Source of the DNA: Prinsepia uniflora
Lineage: Eukaryota; Streptophyta; Magnoliopsida; Rosales; Rosaceae
Assembly (NCBI GenBank): GCA_032719365.1
Contig: CM064864.1
Location: 5,812,183 to 5,876,182, forward strand
Length of the DNA: 64,000 bases
Direction of reading: 5' to 3'
The notes below the pieces were generated by a model. The model was not told the DNA's origin. It searched no databases and worked only from the letters and a program-made list of their open reading frames with translations. Positions 1 through 12,262 of this stretch are shown piece by piece. A program made the position numbers and the translations under genes. How positions within the stretch are numbered: position 1 is the first letter of the stretch; the number at the start of each line of letters is the position of its first letter.

Positions 1-3000
1 TTTGATTTTCAATACTTTGAATTTGATCATTTTGGGCAATGGAAAAGATACCTTGTCCCAAATGCTCCGACGATCCCGTGCTATCGAGAGTGAGATGATT
101 GGAAACAAGATCAGCACCACCTTTCATTGCATAAGTTTCCAACACTGAAGATGCTTTAGAAGTCATTTCATTTATATTTTTAAATATACTGTAAGTAGAA
201 ATACTATTTTGATTAGAATCTGAAACATTCCCAGATGGATCAGAGTATAAAGCAGTCGATTTGTCGAAACTTGAAGTGGGATGGTTGGGTAGAGAGGTAC
301 GACCACTTAGCAAGCAAGGCTGTCTACTTCTGATTGCTGACTCCAAATCTGCAACTGAGACACTGTTGGATCTTCGTGATTCGTTAAGAGGTTGAGGTCC
401 TAGAAACTGTCCATTGGCAGCAGCAAGAAGACTGGGTACTGTAGAGATGGACCTCCCAATGCTTAATGCTGTATCTGGAAGGGCCACAGTAATTGGAGAG
501 TTGAATGGGAGCTCTGGCAGAGAAGCTCCTTCATCAGCAAGAAAGGAAGTCTCCAAAGCTAAGTGATATGCCGCAAAAATCCCATACTGAATTACATGTT
601 TCACCTTTTTCAACTCATCCCCATTAGCACCTCTAAGTAAGATCTGGAATGACATAAACCAGATATCTCAATGAATACTTCGTCTTGGTAAAATCTTCTA
701 GAAGCAGTCACTCCCTACAAACAACTAGCCATCATCTATGTGGAAGAATCATGCTATTTATATGCCTTTTGAACTTTTACTTTATTCATTTTGTTATTTA
801 AATTGTCATTATCCATATCATCATTTTACTTACAGTGCAACCGAATGGCTTTGGGCATCCTTCAAAATACATCAATGTCTTCATCACTTTCTTCCCACCC
901 TGACCAGCAGAACCAAGATCTTCCATGAACCTCTCCACGTGAAATAACTCGCAGTACCCCAACTTCTGTGATGAGAGATGATCAATTGAAGGGACTATTT
1001 GAGCACCTGTGCACCGAGCTATGCGCTCTAAAAGAGGCCTCTTGATATTCAGAACAAGCGATATGTCCTTTGCAAGAAGATATTCCTGAGCATATCGAGA
1101 AACTGATTTTTCTACCAGAAGGACATCAGGGTGGTGTGCATCGATCTTTGCTACTGCCATCTTTAAGTGATCCATCTCCTAGATAAGAAAAGTGCACAAC
1201 AATAATTATTTTTGGTAATTAAGAAACAAAATGAAAAAAATAAGAGAGAAGAGTACACAGCCACAACCTGCTGCAATAGAGTATCAACACTTGATAAGAG
1301 GTTAGAAACGCGCTGGTACTCAAGAGCACCACCAAGGATAATTAACCGAGGTTTCTCTATTTTGGATGTCATTCGCCGATGAGCCACATTTTTCTTACAC
1401 ACAACTCCCTTGACCACCATACTAGAAAAAGCAATCAAAACCAAACAAATGACTTTCACAAATGGTCCTAAGAAACAGTAATCTTAATTTTTATTCGGAG
1501 GGAAGAGAGGAGGGGGAGAGGAGAGGGGGGGTTGCAACATCAAGTTCTACAACTGGCGAGATATAAGCTCCCACATTAACTACAATAGATACAAACATTT
1601 AAATTCTGGTGCGAGATTTTCATTTTCTTGCTTAATTTTAAAAGAATTAATTTCATCAGTACAATCTAAGCAAGCACAACCAGAGTGTATACAGGTCTAC
1701 AAATATGAACAGAAGCTATTATACGTAAGAGAATCACTAGAAGTCTATTTCATGTCAAATATTCATTAAATACTTCGACTGAAAGAAAAAAATTTTGACT
1801 CTTCATTAAATTTGATTAAGTAGAGATTGGTAAGTTTTGCATTCATAGAACAACAACACCGTTGCCTTAGATTTAAATACAATTCTCTTTCTAATGATTA
1901 ATAAAGTATACTGTTATTTTGGAATCCACTTCTTAGAGTATAAATCGTCTTTATGTTTCAACTGTGGCTTCTTAGTCATTCATGCATAAGAATCAAGTCA
2001 CTAAATCAATCACGTGTGATAGAAACATGAGTCATTGTACATGAAATATCCAACAAATCATAATAAGCAATTTACCTGTCACCTCGAAATCCAGAAGCAA
2101 TGCATTTTACTTTTACATAACCACCTGGGTCCATCCCTCCACCTTTGCTCATATCTGGCTTTAATAGTGTAGCAGCCTCCCAAGATAGAGACGTAATGAT
2201 CTCCAACCAACTTTCTTTTTCTCCTTCCTCGCCAACAGGAAGGTTCTCAACCTGCAATAGCTGAGCTACCAAAGCCCTAAAATGCCCATCGACCACATTC
2301 TTCATGACCTTCTTGTGCTCCTCACCAGACCGGTTCCCACTGCGATAGTCCCCACTTCCAAAACTGCTTGATGCAGCAAAACGCCCCCACTCTCCTGTAA
2401 CATCAACATCGTCGTCATCATCAAGCAGAACAGTTTCTCTTTCATCTTCTTCATCTTCTGGTTCAGGGGGGAGCCACAGAAGTCCATTGTTCTCAAAATC
2501 CACAGGTTCTGCATCAACATCTGCGGCAGAATATAAAGAGGAAGATGCCTCACATTCGTCATTAATATCAATTTCATCTTCTTTTTTTTCAAGCTGTGGG
2601 ATTCCCTCCAAACCCTGTGAATCAAAACTGGGAAGCAACGAGGAGCTGCTTAAATTTTTTGCATCTATGTTTTCACCATCAAGGTGAACATTATGTGATC
2701 CATCATCATTGATCATCTCATCAAACTCAACGGGGCTATAGTATTCATTGACTTGAGGATAATTCTTTGATTCTGAATGATATACACCATACTCTACATC
2801 ATCATCGTCAGTCCTGATGCCAAAGAATAAATAAGTTATCATAGCTACTAATAAAAGACAGCAGTCAATTTCCAAGCTTGCATATCAGCATATAATTTTA
2901 TTGTTATCTTCTTAAAGGTTTCGCATAGAAACAAAATCATCATTAATTTAATTGCAATTCATAATTGCAGTAATAATAAGAAAAATATATTTCTGGATGA

Positions 3001-3694
3001 AAGAGTAAGAAAATAAAGGCTTTATGCATGTATACTATCCTAGTGTGGATCCCAGTATGAAGCACAGACGAGATATAAACCTGGTCATTGCACTTTCATA
3101 TCGATATGGAGACACATCCGCAACAAAATCACTGTTTCTCCATAATGCTAGTTTTCTTTGCTTTTCTGCACTAGCTTCCATTAGAGGTGATTGAGAGGGA
3201 CTGAGACCAGAACCATGTTGAAGTCGTTGATATGTACCAGCTGAATCTGGCATTGATTTAACAGTGAAGCTACTACTACCAGTAACACATGATTGAAAGC
3301 TAGCAAAACTTGTTTCTGATGGCGAAGTACGAAGATCTATATTGGCAACCTGGATTCCACTATCAGAAATAGCTAGGCCTTGCTCCCGTTGCTTGTAACA
3401 AAAATTGCATACACGAATTTTCTCCCACTCATCCTGATCTGTTCTTGGGGCCACAGAGGAGGCAGGAATTGAGTTTTCTGTACAATTGCCACAGAAAACT
3501 CGCCCACAAAGTCGACAATGATGTTTACGGTTAAATAGAGTGAACTGTGCATCACACTCATAGCATACCCTACAGCTATCATCAGGCATCCAAAAATCCC
3601 TTGAAACACTAGCCGGCTCTGATCGCCACGGGATCCATGATTTCACCATGGAAACGAAATGAGAGAATATCTTGCTGGGCGCAGCCATCGACAA
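1..3694 (-). CDS. FAB1: FAB1/PIKfyve-type phosphatidylinositol-3-phosphate 5-kinase, 5' part of gene (partial)
   Basis: This gene makes phosphatidylinositol 3,5-bisphosphate on endosomal and vacuolar membranes. Coding exons on the minus strand, placed by GT-AG and reading frame: 3694-3081, 2813-2076, 1421-1268, 1178-834, and 643 to beyond base 1. Exon 1 holds a FYVE zinc finger at about residues 32-105, with the WMPD start, the RKHHCRLCG ligand motif and regularly spaced Cys pairs; it binds PI3P. Exon 2 is a serine-rich, strongly acidic linker. Exons 3 to 5 start the Fab1-specific CCT/TCP-1-like domain (KGVVCKKN, PRLIILGGALEYQR, EKSVSRYAQEYLLAKDIS). The C-terminal kinase domain lies outside the window. 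Two Met codons, 3694 and 3688, are both possible starts. The FYVE domain places it with plant FAB1A/FAB1B rather than FYVE-less FAB1C/D, which is family knowledge. All junctions keep the frame and no break is seen. Confidence 0.95.
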
Positions 3695-4760
3695 ACGATT
3701 CTGCTGCCCTGCTCATTTGCTACTCTTAACTAGACAAACTTCTAGATGGCAAACTTGACCAATTCACCCCAGTGAAAGTAAACTGCCCAAACAATACCAA
3801 AATCAAAAACTAAATCTTCTGATCTCTACTCCTAACAAGCTCACAGAAACCCTGCAAAATCCACCCTAAATGAAAGAAGGCTAACAAAACTAAACTCAAG
3901 GTTATGCTTAACACTTGGCGCATTTATTTTTCGCAGCAATTTCTCAAGGCACCAAGGCAGCTCTTGGCTCTCTATTGCAATTCAAGAGATGAATTCTTTG
4001 ATAGAACCTGGCATGAAACAAGAAAAACAGAAAGTAAAAAAAAAAAAGATTACTTCGGGTTAATTTTAAATTCAAATTTTGTACACCAAGATCCTATTTC
4101 CCGCACAATTCAACTGCAGATTCCCAGAAAGAGAAGAAAAAAAAACAATCTTTGATTCTGGAAAACCCTTGACATAAATTCTTGAGCACAGACTACAACT
4201 TAATTGACCAAACAAAACTAACCCAAGCTACGAAATTAAACGAACACAAAGAAGGAGATTGGGTTCAGAAAACCAGAAGCTCAAAACCCCAAGAACACCT
4301 TCTCAAGTCTCAACCACGCTTCTTTTTGTGGCCGATTAAGTTCCCATATCTAAAAACGAACCCAACGTTAACAAACCAATCCCAAACAAACTCTGCAACT
4401 AAGACACAAAACCAACAATTATAAAAAATAAAAATAAAAAGTCTTTCGTTATTTTTCGTGCAATTGGGACCAAAATTTTACCTTGCGATTCAAGTAAATC
4501 GATATGAAGACGTAAACAGATCCTCCCTCCAGTAAAAACCAAAAGGCGCACCGTGTAGATTGCCGCCACGCGCCCTCGAGAAACCGTGACAAAGCCAAGC
4601 CAAAAGCTCCAAGAGAATGAAAGGGACGGCGGGCCAGTAGGTCGAGAAAACTGCGAAAACCGTCTTCCCCAGCAATTGGTTGGCCTCCAATTCAATGCCC
4701 AAAAACGCTTCAATTCTCGACCCCAATCGCCATTTTTGTACGGAGAAAATCACAGAGTAA
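3695..4760 (-). promoter_or_regulatory. FAB1 5' leader with probable 5'UTR intron
   Basis: Upstream of the FAB1 start, on the minus strand, the sequence CGCAAG followed by GTAAAA near 4482 is a good splice donor. Candidate acceptors ending in AG lie at about 3700-3715, just before the start codon. This fits a roughly 0.77-kb intron in the 5' untranslated region, common in plant housekeeping genes. The first exon would then lie at about 4483-4760. Small open frames in this stretch have no recognisable domain and are treated as chance. Inference only; transcript reads would settle it. Confidence 0.45.
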
Positions 4761-7700
4761 AAATGTCACAGCCAGCATCTTGGTCGATTTTCTGCAATTA
4801 ATCCTCCGAATCAAAGTTCATCAAATTTGTCTGCATGTAGAACGAACAGCAACAATCTGAAGACAAATTTCTTTACATTTTTGAATTTCTGCTATGTACT
4901 TTTGCACCCTTTTCAAATTTTCAATTTTTTAATTTTTGGTGTTTTCCTTTTTCCTGTGGCAGAGACAGAGACGGCTCCTATTAACGTGGCTGGATACCAT
5001 TTTTCTAAAGATTCAAAACGACGACGTTGCAAGAGCAGCAAATACCCGGCCCAGAAAGTCAGAGCCAACTTGAGGAGCAAAACACCGAAAGTGCCCTCAT
5101 TGCGGCCGCCATGGGACATAGATTTTGCTTCCGCCCTACGCTTTGACTTCGACTGTCACATAATGTGCACTTTGGTAATTTAACTGCATTGGCCTAAGAC
5201 AAACAATTATTTGCCGTCCTTTTGTGCAATGAACTCCAAGTGGATTTCGATCAACACAGACGCGTCAGCGGCTCATTGACTATACGATTTGTTCCTTGGG
5301 CAAGAAATCTTTTTTTAATTGAATATTTTATTTCTCAAAATTTAATATTTGATACTTGTTTAAGTAAGAATAAATTGAATAATGATGTTTCTCCTTTTTC
5401 TAATTTTTGATTTGGGGAAATCTATTTTAGTTTAAGCTGTAATTATATATATTTATTAGTATATTCGGCCAGCATTATGATTCTTTTCTCCATGAATAAT
5501 TTTTTGTTTGGCCCACCCAATTTGAATAAATCACCAAGATCACAGCTTATACGTAGCACTCAAACCCACAAAGGACAAAAGATAAGAGATTCTTAGTTAA
5601 TTATTAGTTGCCCTCTAATCACAATTGCATAATTTTATTATCAACAATGGTAGAGGTACCATTTAAAATTTCATATTTTGCATATAACTATATGACATCT
5701 GATCTATCATTTCATGTTATTATCTTTAATTTTCCATATCAAAATCATAATAATAATATAAAGATTATGGTGGCTTCAATAATATTGATTGAACATACCC
5801 GATAATGGTAGCTTCAATAATATTGATTGAACACAACAGATAATGGTGACTTCAATAGCAGTGTGCGATAGAGATGGAAAAAGATGATGGCCGGATTGCT
5901 GGGAGGAAGATTTGATAGAACAATTGAATTTAGGTTTATGGTTTTGTATTTTAATTCAATTTGTTTTCATTTTTATACTGTTATTATTATTATTTTGAGA
6001 TGGAAAATTGAAGATGATGATATGAAATGCCACATGTAGTTGGATACAAAATGTGAGATCTTAAGTGGTATCTCTAGTATTATCGGAAAATTAGAAATTA
6101 AAAAATTCTCAATCCATGCATCTCTCTTCGATGTTGATCTTCTTCTGTTTTTTAGATACACTCTTCATTTTTTATTTGTTATTTTCAATGTTGTCCAAGT
6201 AATCTAATTATTTATTTCAACTTAATCAATCAATATTTGTACAGATATTGCTTACAATTTTATCGTTATTGTTTACTAATTTCTAAGAATTAAAATAAAA
6301 ATTGGCTTAATTACTAACCTTATACAAAAATAAAAGAATAATATTTTTATTAATATATATTCTACTACAACAAAAGAAACTAAAGACCATTATTATGTAG
6401 ACACTAGTATCACTCAACACAAGACTTTCATCATAGATTGGATGACCGAATTTTTAATATTAAACATATTTTCTTTGGACAAATATTATCAAATATACTT
6501 ATCTAGCAAACAAGATTAAAAAGCATGGTACACATACTTGGCATCATTGATCAAAAAAATATTTAGCCATTAATAACAAGTCCAAAATGTCATGTATCTT
6601 TTTTGTGATTATTCATTAATAAAATCGGAGAAAATATGCATAATTTTTTTGTAGTAGTACAAAACGCTCATTGATAAATAGTGTAAACCATATTTTTTAA
6701 TTATTGATGAGGTGACTTAGAAAATAAGGATTGATTCACATGAGAAATTTATTACTTATAACTATTACAATTAATACTTCTAGGCTATGTTTTTAATTTT
6801 TTTAATTATTGTTTTGGGTTATTTATAATTATTTGAAATTTGTAGGGTATTTTAATAAAAAAAATATCATGAAAGGAGGTAATGAGAATCATTAACACTT
6901 CCCCTCTCGTTAATCCTATTATCCCAAAATGGGTAGTGGACTTACATATTTTGAATGAGATCCACGTATTTATTGATTACATATTTACAAATAAACACAG
7001 GAGTATTAGATAATGAGAATCATTCCCTTTGATTTCATTCTCATTACTGGTGAATAAACACGCCCTAAATTTTTTAAAAAAAAAGGAAAAAATGCGATTT
7101 CACAAACACCCAAGCAAGACAGAGAAACTAGCAAAGAGAGGAGGACAACACCATTTTAGCCTTTCTTTTTTATTTTCTTCACCTTTAAATCTCACAAATC
7201 ACAATTTTCTTCTTCAACTCATTTCTCTTTTTTCCTTCAATTTTTTTGTGTTTTTCCATTCTCAAATCTTCACAGCATAAAGTATTACTGTCTAATCTTA
7301 GTTTTAAATAGAAATTGTATACAAGGTTTTGATTTTCGTAATTTGAGAATTAGAGATTTTTACTAGGTTTTGATAATTTTAAATTTTAAATGTTGAAATT
7401 GGGGGTTTTGTAGGAGTAATTGAGTCAAAACTATGACTATTAGGTGATGAATTATAAAGAACTACAACGAAACATGTTTTTTCATATATGATCATTATAA
7501 AGAATCGTCTTCGAAATAAAATAAATTATGAATTTCTTATTGATTATTGACCATCCACATTTGAAGTGACTTTACTTATACTATCAGTAATGAAGAGATA
7601 ATGAAATATTTTGACATTATTAAGAATTAAAGAATTCAAATTAAAAATGATAATTTGTATTTGCATTGCATGTTTAATTGTAATTTTCGTTGTAATTTTT

Positions 7701-9079
7701 TTTTTATCAAATTTTTATTTATGTATATAGATATATTTGAGTGCTAAGATTTATTACGTCCCCTAACTAAGTCTACCTTTTATATTATTAATAAAATTCA
7801 CTCAAGTCATTGAATTTTTTATACTTTCAATAGATAAATTTAGCTCATCTAAAAATAAGATTCAAGAGTCGTCTAATAAATAAATTTAGCTCATCTAAAA
7901 GTAAGGTTCAAGAGTCGTCCATGTTACACGTCGACAAAAGAATACCAAAAGAGGCTTCCAATTACCGTTTCCTAAAGATTTTCAGAATATTGTACTCTCT
8001 TTTTTTTTCTTTTTCTTTTTTGTGTTTAATCAAACTGATATGAAAATTCCTGAATGCAAGTTGATACAAAAGAAAATTTCCCCCCTTTATTCTTGTCTAC
8101 AAACTATCAAAAGGAAGAATAAACATAAAGTTCACTAACAATATCAAGTCTCTTATCCAAAGGGTACGTCTTTTCTCATCTTAACATTTTGTAAACTACA
8201 TTGAATTATATCACTTCAAAAAAAATATCTCATATTCAAAGGTTAGTCTCTTCCATCATAACTTTTTGTAAACTTTACGACTCTTGCACAAATTAATCAA
8301 CACATAGTTTGGATTAAAATATTTAATCAACGCTTTAATGATCATCAAATTAACCAAACAACACCTTGTTTAATTATTTGGAATTAATCTAACAAAGCTT
8401 TGGTGATAAGCTTTGATGGCGGGCTCGGACTTGACCCAATTTTTCTTTAGAGTCTTCAACTATATATGCTCGTTGTTGGTCAATTGTGGTACGGTGGAAT
8501 GCAAACAAACATTTGTTATCTTATGCACCAAGATCCGAGTTTACATTATAGAGAAATACATATTACAGATATATAGGAAGAAATCTTTTTTCTGGACTTG
8601 AGACATTGACATGGTATAAAAGACAAAGACTAGTGAAGGAAGAAGAGTGATGATCATACAGAAGAGTGATGATTAAAATATATCAAACATATCTTATCTA
8701 TAAATATTAAACAATGAAAAAATAATTAAGATCACCCAACGAAGAGCATATACTTGTTCTCAAGTCATCACACAATGAGGATGCTCCTCGTCGGACAAGT
8801 ACTATGCTAATATGCTTGTGCGAGATTGAGCTCAGCCCAATGAAATTGGGCAACACAAAATCTAACTCTAGCTAGATATATAGTGTGAATTTTATATGAT
8901 ATGATATATCCAATTTCAAATTTGGACCTAAATTTTAACTGTTAAGAGTAAATTATTATAGTTAAATTAGTCTTTCAACGTAGTACTCAAGTTACACTCC
9001 CAACAAACTTGATTTTTTTTTCCCTTTAAAAAAAAAAATCAAGCAACCATGGAAAGTCAATGGAATAAGTAGTTACAAG
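4761..9079. other. Intergenic AT-rich DNA
   Basis: No supported gene. The sequence is AT-rich with homopolymer runs and stops in all frames. A pyrimidine-rich stretch at 7150-7280 resembles a plant 5' leader but is followed by no coding exon. Two near-identical runs, at 5767-5790 and 5808-5835, repeat an AATATTGATTGAACA motif. The upstream promoter of FAB1 should lie in 4761-5300. Confidence 0.6.
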
Positions 9080-10846
9080 CAAGGATGAAAATATTGATAT
9101 CGACGGATATATCGCTAGTCAAATATACGGATATCTCGCCCAAAATATCGTTTTAAATATCGATATCGTTTATAGTCAACAAAAATGACGGAAATTCGGT
9201 CTAAAAGTTGAAAATTTGGAATAAAATTTTGGGAAAAACTGAAGTAACCAATAATGGTTATATATGACTAATAAAAATTATAAAATGCCTTTGACATAAT
9301 AAATATATGATGAATAATATAATACAATAGAGTTTTGCCGATGACTAATAATATTAAATTTTAAACATAAACATAAATTGAAGTGAATTATAAATGTTAA
9401 TATAGTTAAAACATAAAAATAAACATAATAATGGAGTTTACATTTACACAATAATTTAGAAAATCGGGGAATTTGTATTTACATAATAATTTAGAAAATT
9501 GGACGTAAAACGAATTCTTATTAATCGTATGCTTATCTCATATTTTTCTAAAATCAATTAATATTCAAATAAGTTTCTTCAATTCAACATAATTTACTTG
9601 AATTGAATTCAACATAATTTGTTTCAATTCAACATAATTTGCTTCAAATTAACCATCTCAACTCTACGAATCATTCCATTCAATATAATTTGCTTCAAAA
9701 ATTCATTAATATTCAAATTAACCTTATATTTATATTCCCAATTTTTTTATATCAAATACTAATTTAAATATAAAACATATTATATTATATTTTCAGAAAT
9801 GTATGTACCCATATGTTATCCAATTAACTTCAAAGTTGTACTATTAAACTAAATAAATAATAATAATAAATATTTCATGTTGGACGGACGGCCGGTCAGA
9901 AATTCCGATATATCGAACGATATATCAACGAAAGTGACGATATTTTCATCCATAACTTTAAGATGGCAAAGCCTAGGCGATAGTCTTGATCAACAACTCA
10001 TTTCCCATTGCTAATAGTAATTTTGATAACTGACAATATAATACTTTAAACATAAAAAAATATATAATACTTTAAACATAAATAAAAATAAAAACATAAT
10101 AAATTTCATAATATAGAACTAAATTGGGAGTTAAACTCCAAGCTTTTCATGTATTTCGAGAAGTTTGAAGGAAATATTTCAAAAAACGAAATTCAAAGTA
10201 AGAAGACTGAATTTGTAAAAAATAAATAAATAAATAAATTAGATCTACAGAAAATAAAAATAATATTATTTTTAATTGAATTATAAATTTTTAATTATAT
10301 TTAATTATAATTTATTTTTCTAAAACCATAATTGAATGTGGGTTGGACACTTGGACCCAAAGACCTTTGTTGGATTTTAATGAGAAAAACGTATCTCAAA
10401 AGTCTTTGTTTTGTGCACTATAATTAAATCCTTTCTCTCTCTCCCGCTCTATTTCCCCCCTATCCTCCCTTCCCGAAGACCTTCATCTTCTTTCTTTGCA
10501 AGTCTGCAACCACATAGCAAAATCCAGTTGAATCATGGCTAAACTCAACCTCACTTTTTCACAAAAATCATTCTCACTTCGAGATGAACAAGATGAAGAA
10601 AGCCCAACCCTCATTTTCAGCCTCGGCGCTGGAGTCGGACGAATCGAGGTTTGAAGGTACGGAGACACTCGATCAATATTGATGAAATCAGTAGTTATCA
10701 GTGAATATCACCGATATTCTCCGATATTGGCCGAAACTACCGATTTTGGGGGAAGATTTTCCTTCACCCCGCGTTACCTATCGGTGGTCGGAAAAACTGA
10801 TATATCGTCTGATATATCGGCGATATTACCGATTTTTTCATCCCTG
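9080..10846. mobile_element. hAT-like DNA element rich in ATATCG, non-autonomous
   Basis: The left end reads CAAGGATGAAAATAT (9080). The right end is its inverted counterpart, ending TTTTTTCATCCCTG (10846). Flanks are GTTACAAG (9072-9079) and ATTACAAG (10847-10854), an 8-bp target duplication with one mismatch, which is the hAT length. Both ends carry many GATATATCG-type palindromes. No transposase is seen. A second right-type end (about 9893-9957, ending CATCC) lies inside, so an internal copy or nested insertion is likely. The interior also holds a gene-like fragment at 10535-10654. Superfamily assignment rests on the duplication length and the CA(A/G)GG terminus. Confidence 0.6.
10535..10654 (+). 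pseudogene. Short gene-like fragment inside the hAT-like element (39 codons), unknown function
   Basis: An ATG at 10535 opens a 39-codon frame starting MAKLNLTF and ending at a TGA. A pyrimidine-rich leader-like stretch (about 10430-10530) precedes it. Its base composition is far more gene-like than the AT-rich flanks. I do not recognise the protein. Because it sits between transposon ends and stops abruptly as ATATCG repeats resume, it is best read as a captured first exon of a host gene. It could also be a chance frame. Confidence 0.3.
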
Positions 10847-10858
10847 ATTACAAGGCTT

Positions 10859-12262
10859 CATGGATAAAAATATCGGCAGTTTCGCCGATATTTCCATCGA
10901 CATATCGCTAAATTGGGAGGTCGACAGCTAAAGAGGGGGAAATAAATTTTATCCCCCAATATCCATGTTATTCCAAAAATCGATGAATTTCGACGAAATT
11001 TACTGAAATCTGTCGATATCCATCGATACTAAGCTTCAAAGAAGAGAAAAAAAAAGGTAGAAACCTTAAAATTTCACCCAAATTAAAAATCAAAACAAAT
11101 ATTTGAAAGTAGAAACCTCCAAATTTCACCCCCAAATTTACCAGCAACATCTTCTTCCTCTCTCTACCGGAACGGTGCAAAGAAGGCACAATCATTGTTG
11201 TCATCGCATAGCCTGCGTAGTCTTGCCTCAAGATCCGCCTCTCTCTTGCTTCTCTGTTTCTCACTTTCTCACTCTTGTCGAGGTCAACCATGACACGCTG
11301 AAGCTCTTTGGGCGCAGATGCTCGAGTCGAGGGCCTTGAGAACATTGCCGAGCTCGGAGATGGAGATCTTGCCGTCGTCGTTCGCGTCGAAGCTCTTGAA
11401 GACTTTGTGCACCTTGTCAATGACCGCTGGCTCAGGATTGGTGGAGCATGGGGTCCTGTTATTTGCCATTGCGCTTGTAGTTTTGGTGATTTGTTAATCA
11501 GCGTTCGAAATTGGATTTTTATTTTTGGGGTTAGTGGATCAATGAGTTGAATTTTGGGTTATTGAGACTGTGAGAGTAAAAGGTGCGAGAATGGGGGACT
11601 CTCCAAGAACAAACTCCCATCTCATCGTCTCATGAAGTGTGTAAACAAGAGAATAAGAGTGTGAACAAAAGTAAAAGACTAAAGAGTCTTTACTCTTTAC
11701 TTTTTTTATATGTAAAGAAATTTTTTAGAAGGTTTCAAAGTGCGTTGCAAGCAGAAAATAAATAATATATTATTATTATTATTAATTTTTAAAAATTTAT
11801 TATCAAATACCTTACAAATATAATTTTATTTATTTGAAATATACTATTAGTTTATAATAAATTAATATGTGCTCAAATCTGATAAATATCTACTTATTTT
11901 TTGTGTAAACATCTACTTATTTTTGGTGAAATTCAACAAGTAAAATATTATTAGTGTCAAATTATTAATAATATTATATTTAAAATGTTATATTATTAAC
12001 CATCATCAGACCATATTGTATCATATTATATATTATACATTTATTATATCAAAATTATTTTATAATTATAATTTTTCTTAGTCATATATAACCATTATTG
12101 GATACTTAAGTTTTTCTCTAAGTTTCATTCCAAATTTTTAATTTTTAGACCAAATTTCTGTTATTTTTGTTGACCGTAAACGATATCGATATCGATATTT
12201 AGGACGAGATATCTACAAATTTGACTAGCGATATATCCGTCGATATCGATATTTTAAACCTT
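10859..12262. mobile_element. Second ATATCG-rich element of the same family, carrying a gene fragment
   Basis: It begins CATGGATAAAAATATCGG just 4 bp after the target duplication of the first element. The right end (12172-12262) is ATATCG-rich and inverted. Read on the minus strand, its terminal 40 bp match the left end of the first element closely (AAAATATCGATATCGACGG, then ATATATCGCTAGTCAAAT). No clean target duplication was found, so the boundaries are approximate and the two elements may be one nested unit. A calmodulin-like pseudogene lies inside. Confidence 0.45.
11220..11469 (-). pseudogene. Calmodulin-like (CML/polcalcin-type) gene fragment, frameshifted and truncated
   Basis: The minus-strand frame starts at 11469 (MANNRTPC) and contains one full EF-hand loop, FDANDDGKISISELGNVL, with Asp, Asp, Asp, Lys/Ile and Glu in loop positions, followed by LKAL. 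Near 11315 the reading frame must shift by one base to continue as APKELQRVMVDLDK, the usual linker before the next EF-hand in these Ca2+ sensors. The second EF-hand is absent and unrelated sequence follows. A leader-like stretch lies upstream to about 11560. Intact family members have two or four EF-hands. The location between ATATCG-rich inverted ends suggests capture by a DNA transposon, which is inference. Confidence 0.75.

Noticed and set aside
7029..7280. Plus-strand frame at 7029 as a gene
   Set aside because: Phe/Ser-rich translation of a pyrimidine tract, with no domain and no downstream exon.
9080..9957. Element boundary at 9957 (ends CATCC) instead of 10846
   Set aside because: The flank ACTTTAAG matches the left flank GTTACAAG in only 4 of 8 positions, against 7 of 8 at 10847-10854; kept as an internal or nested end.
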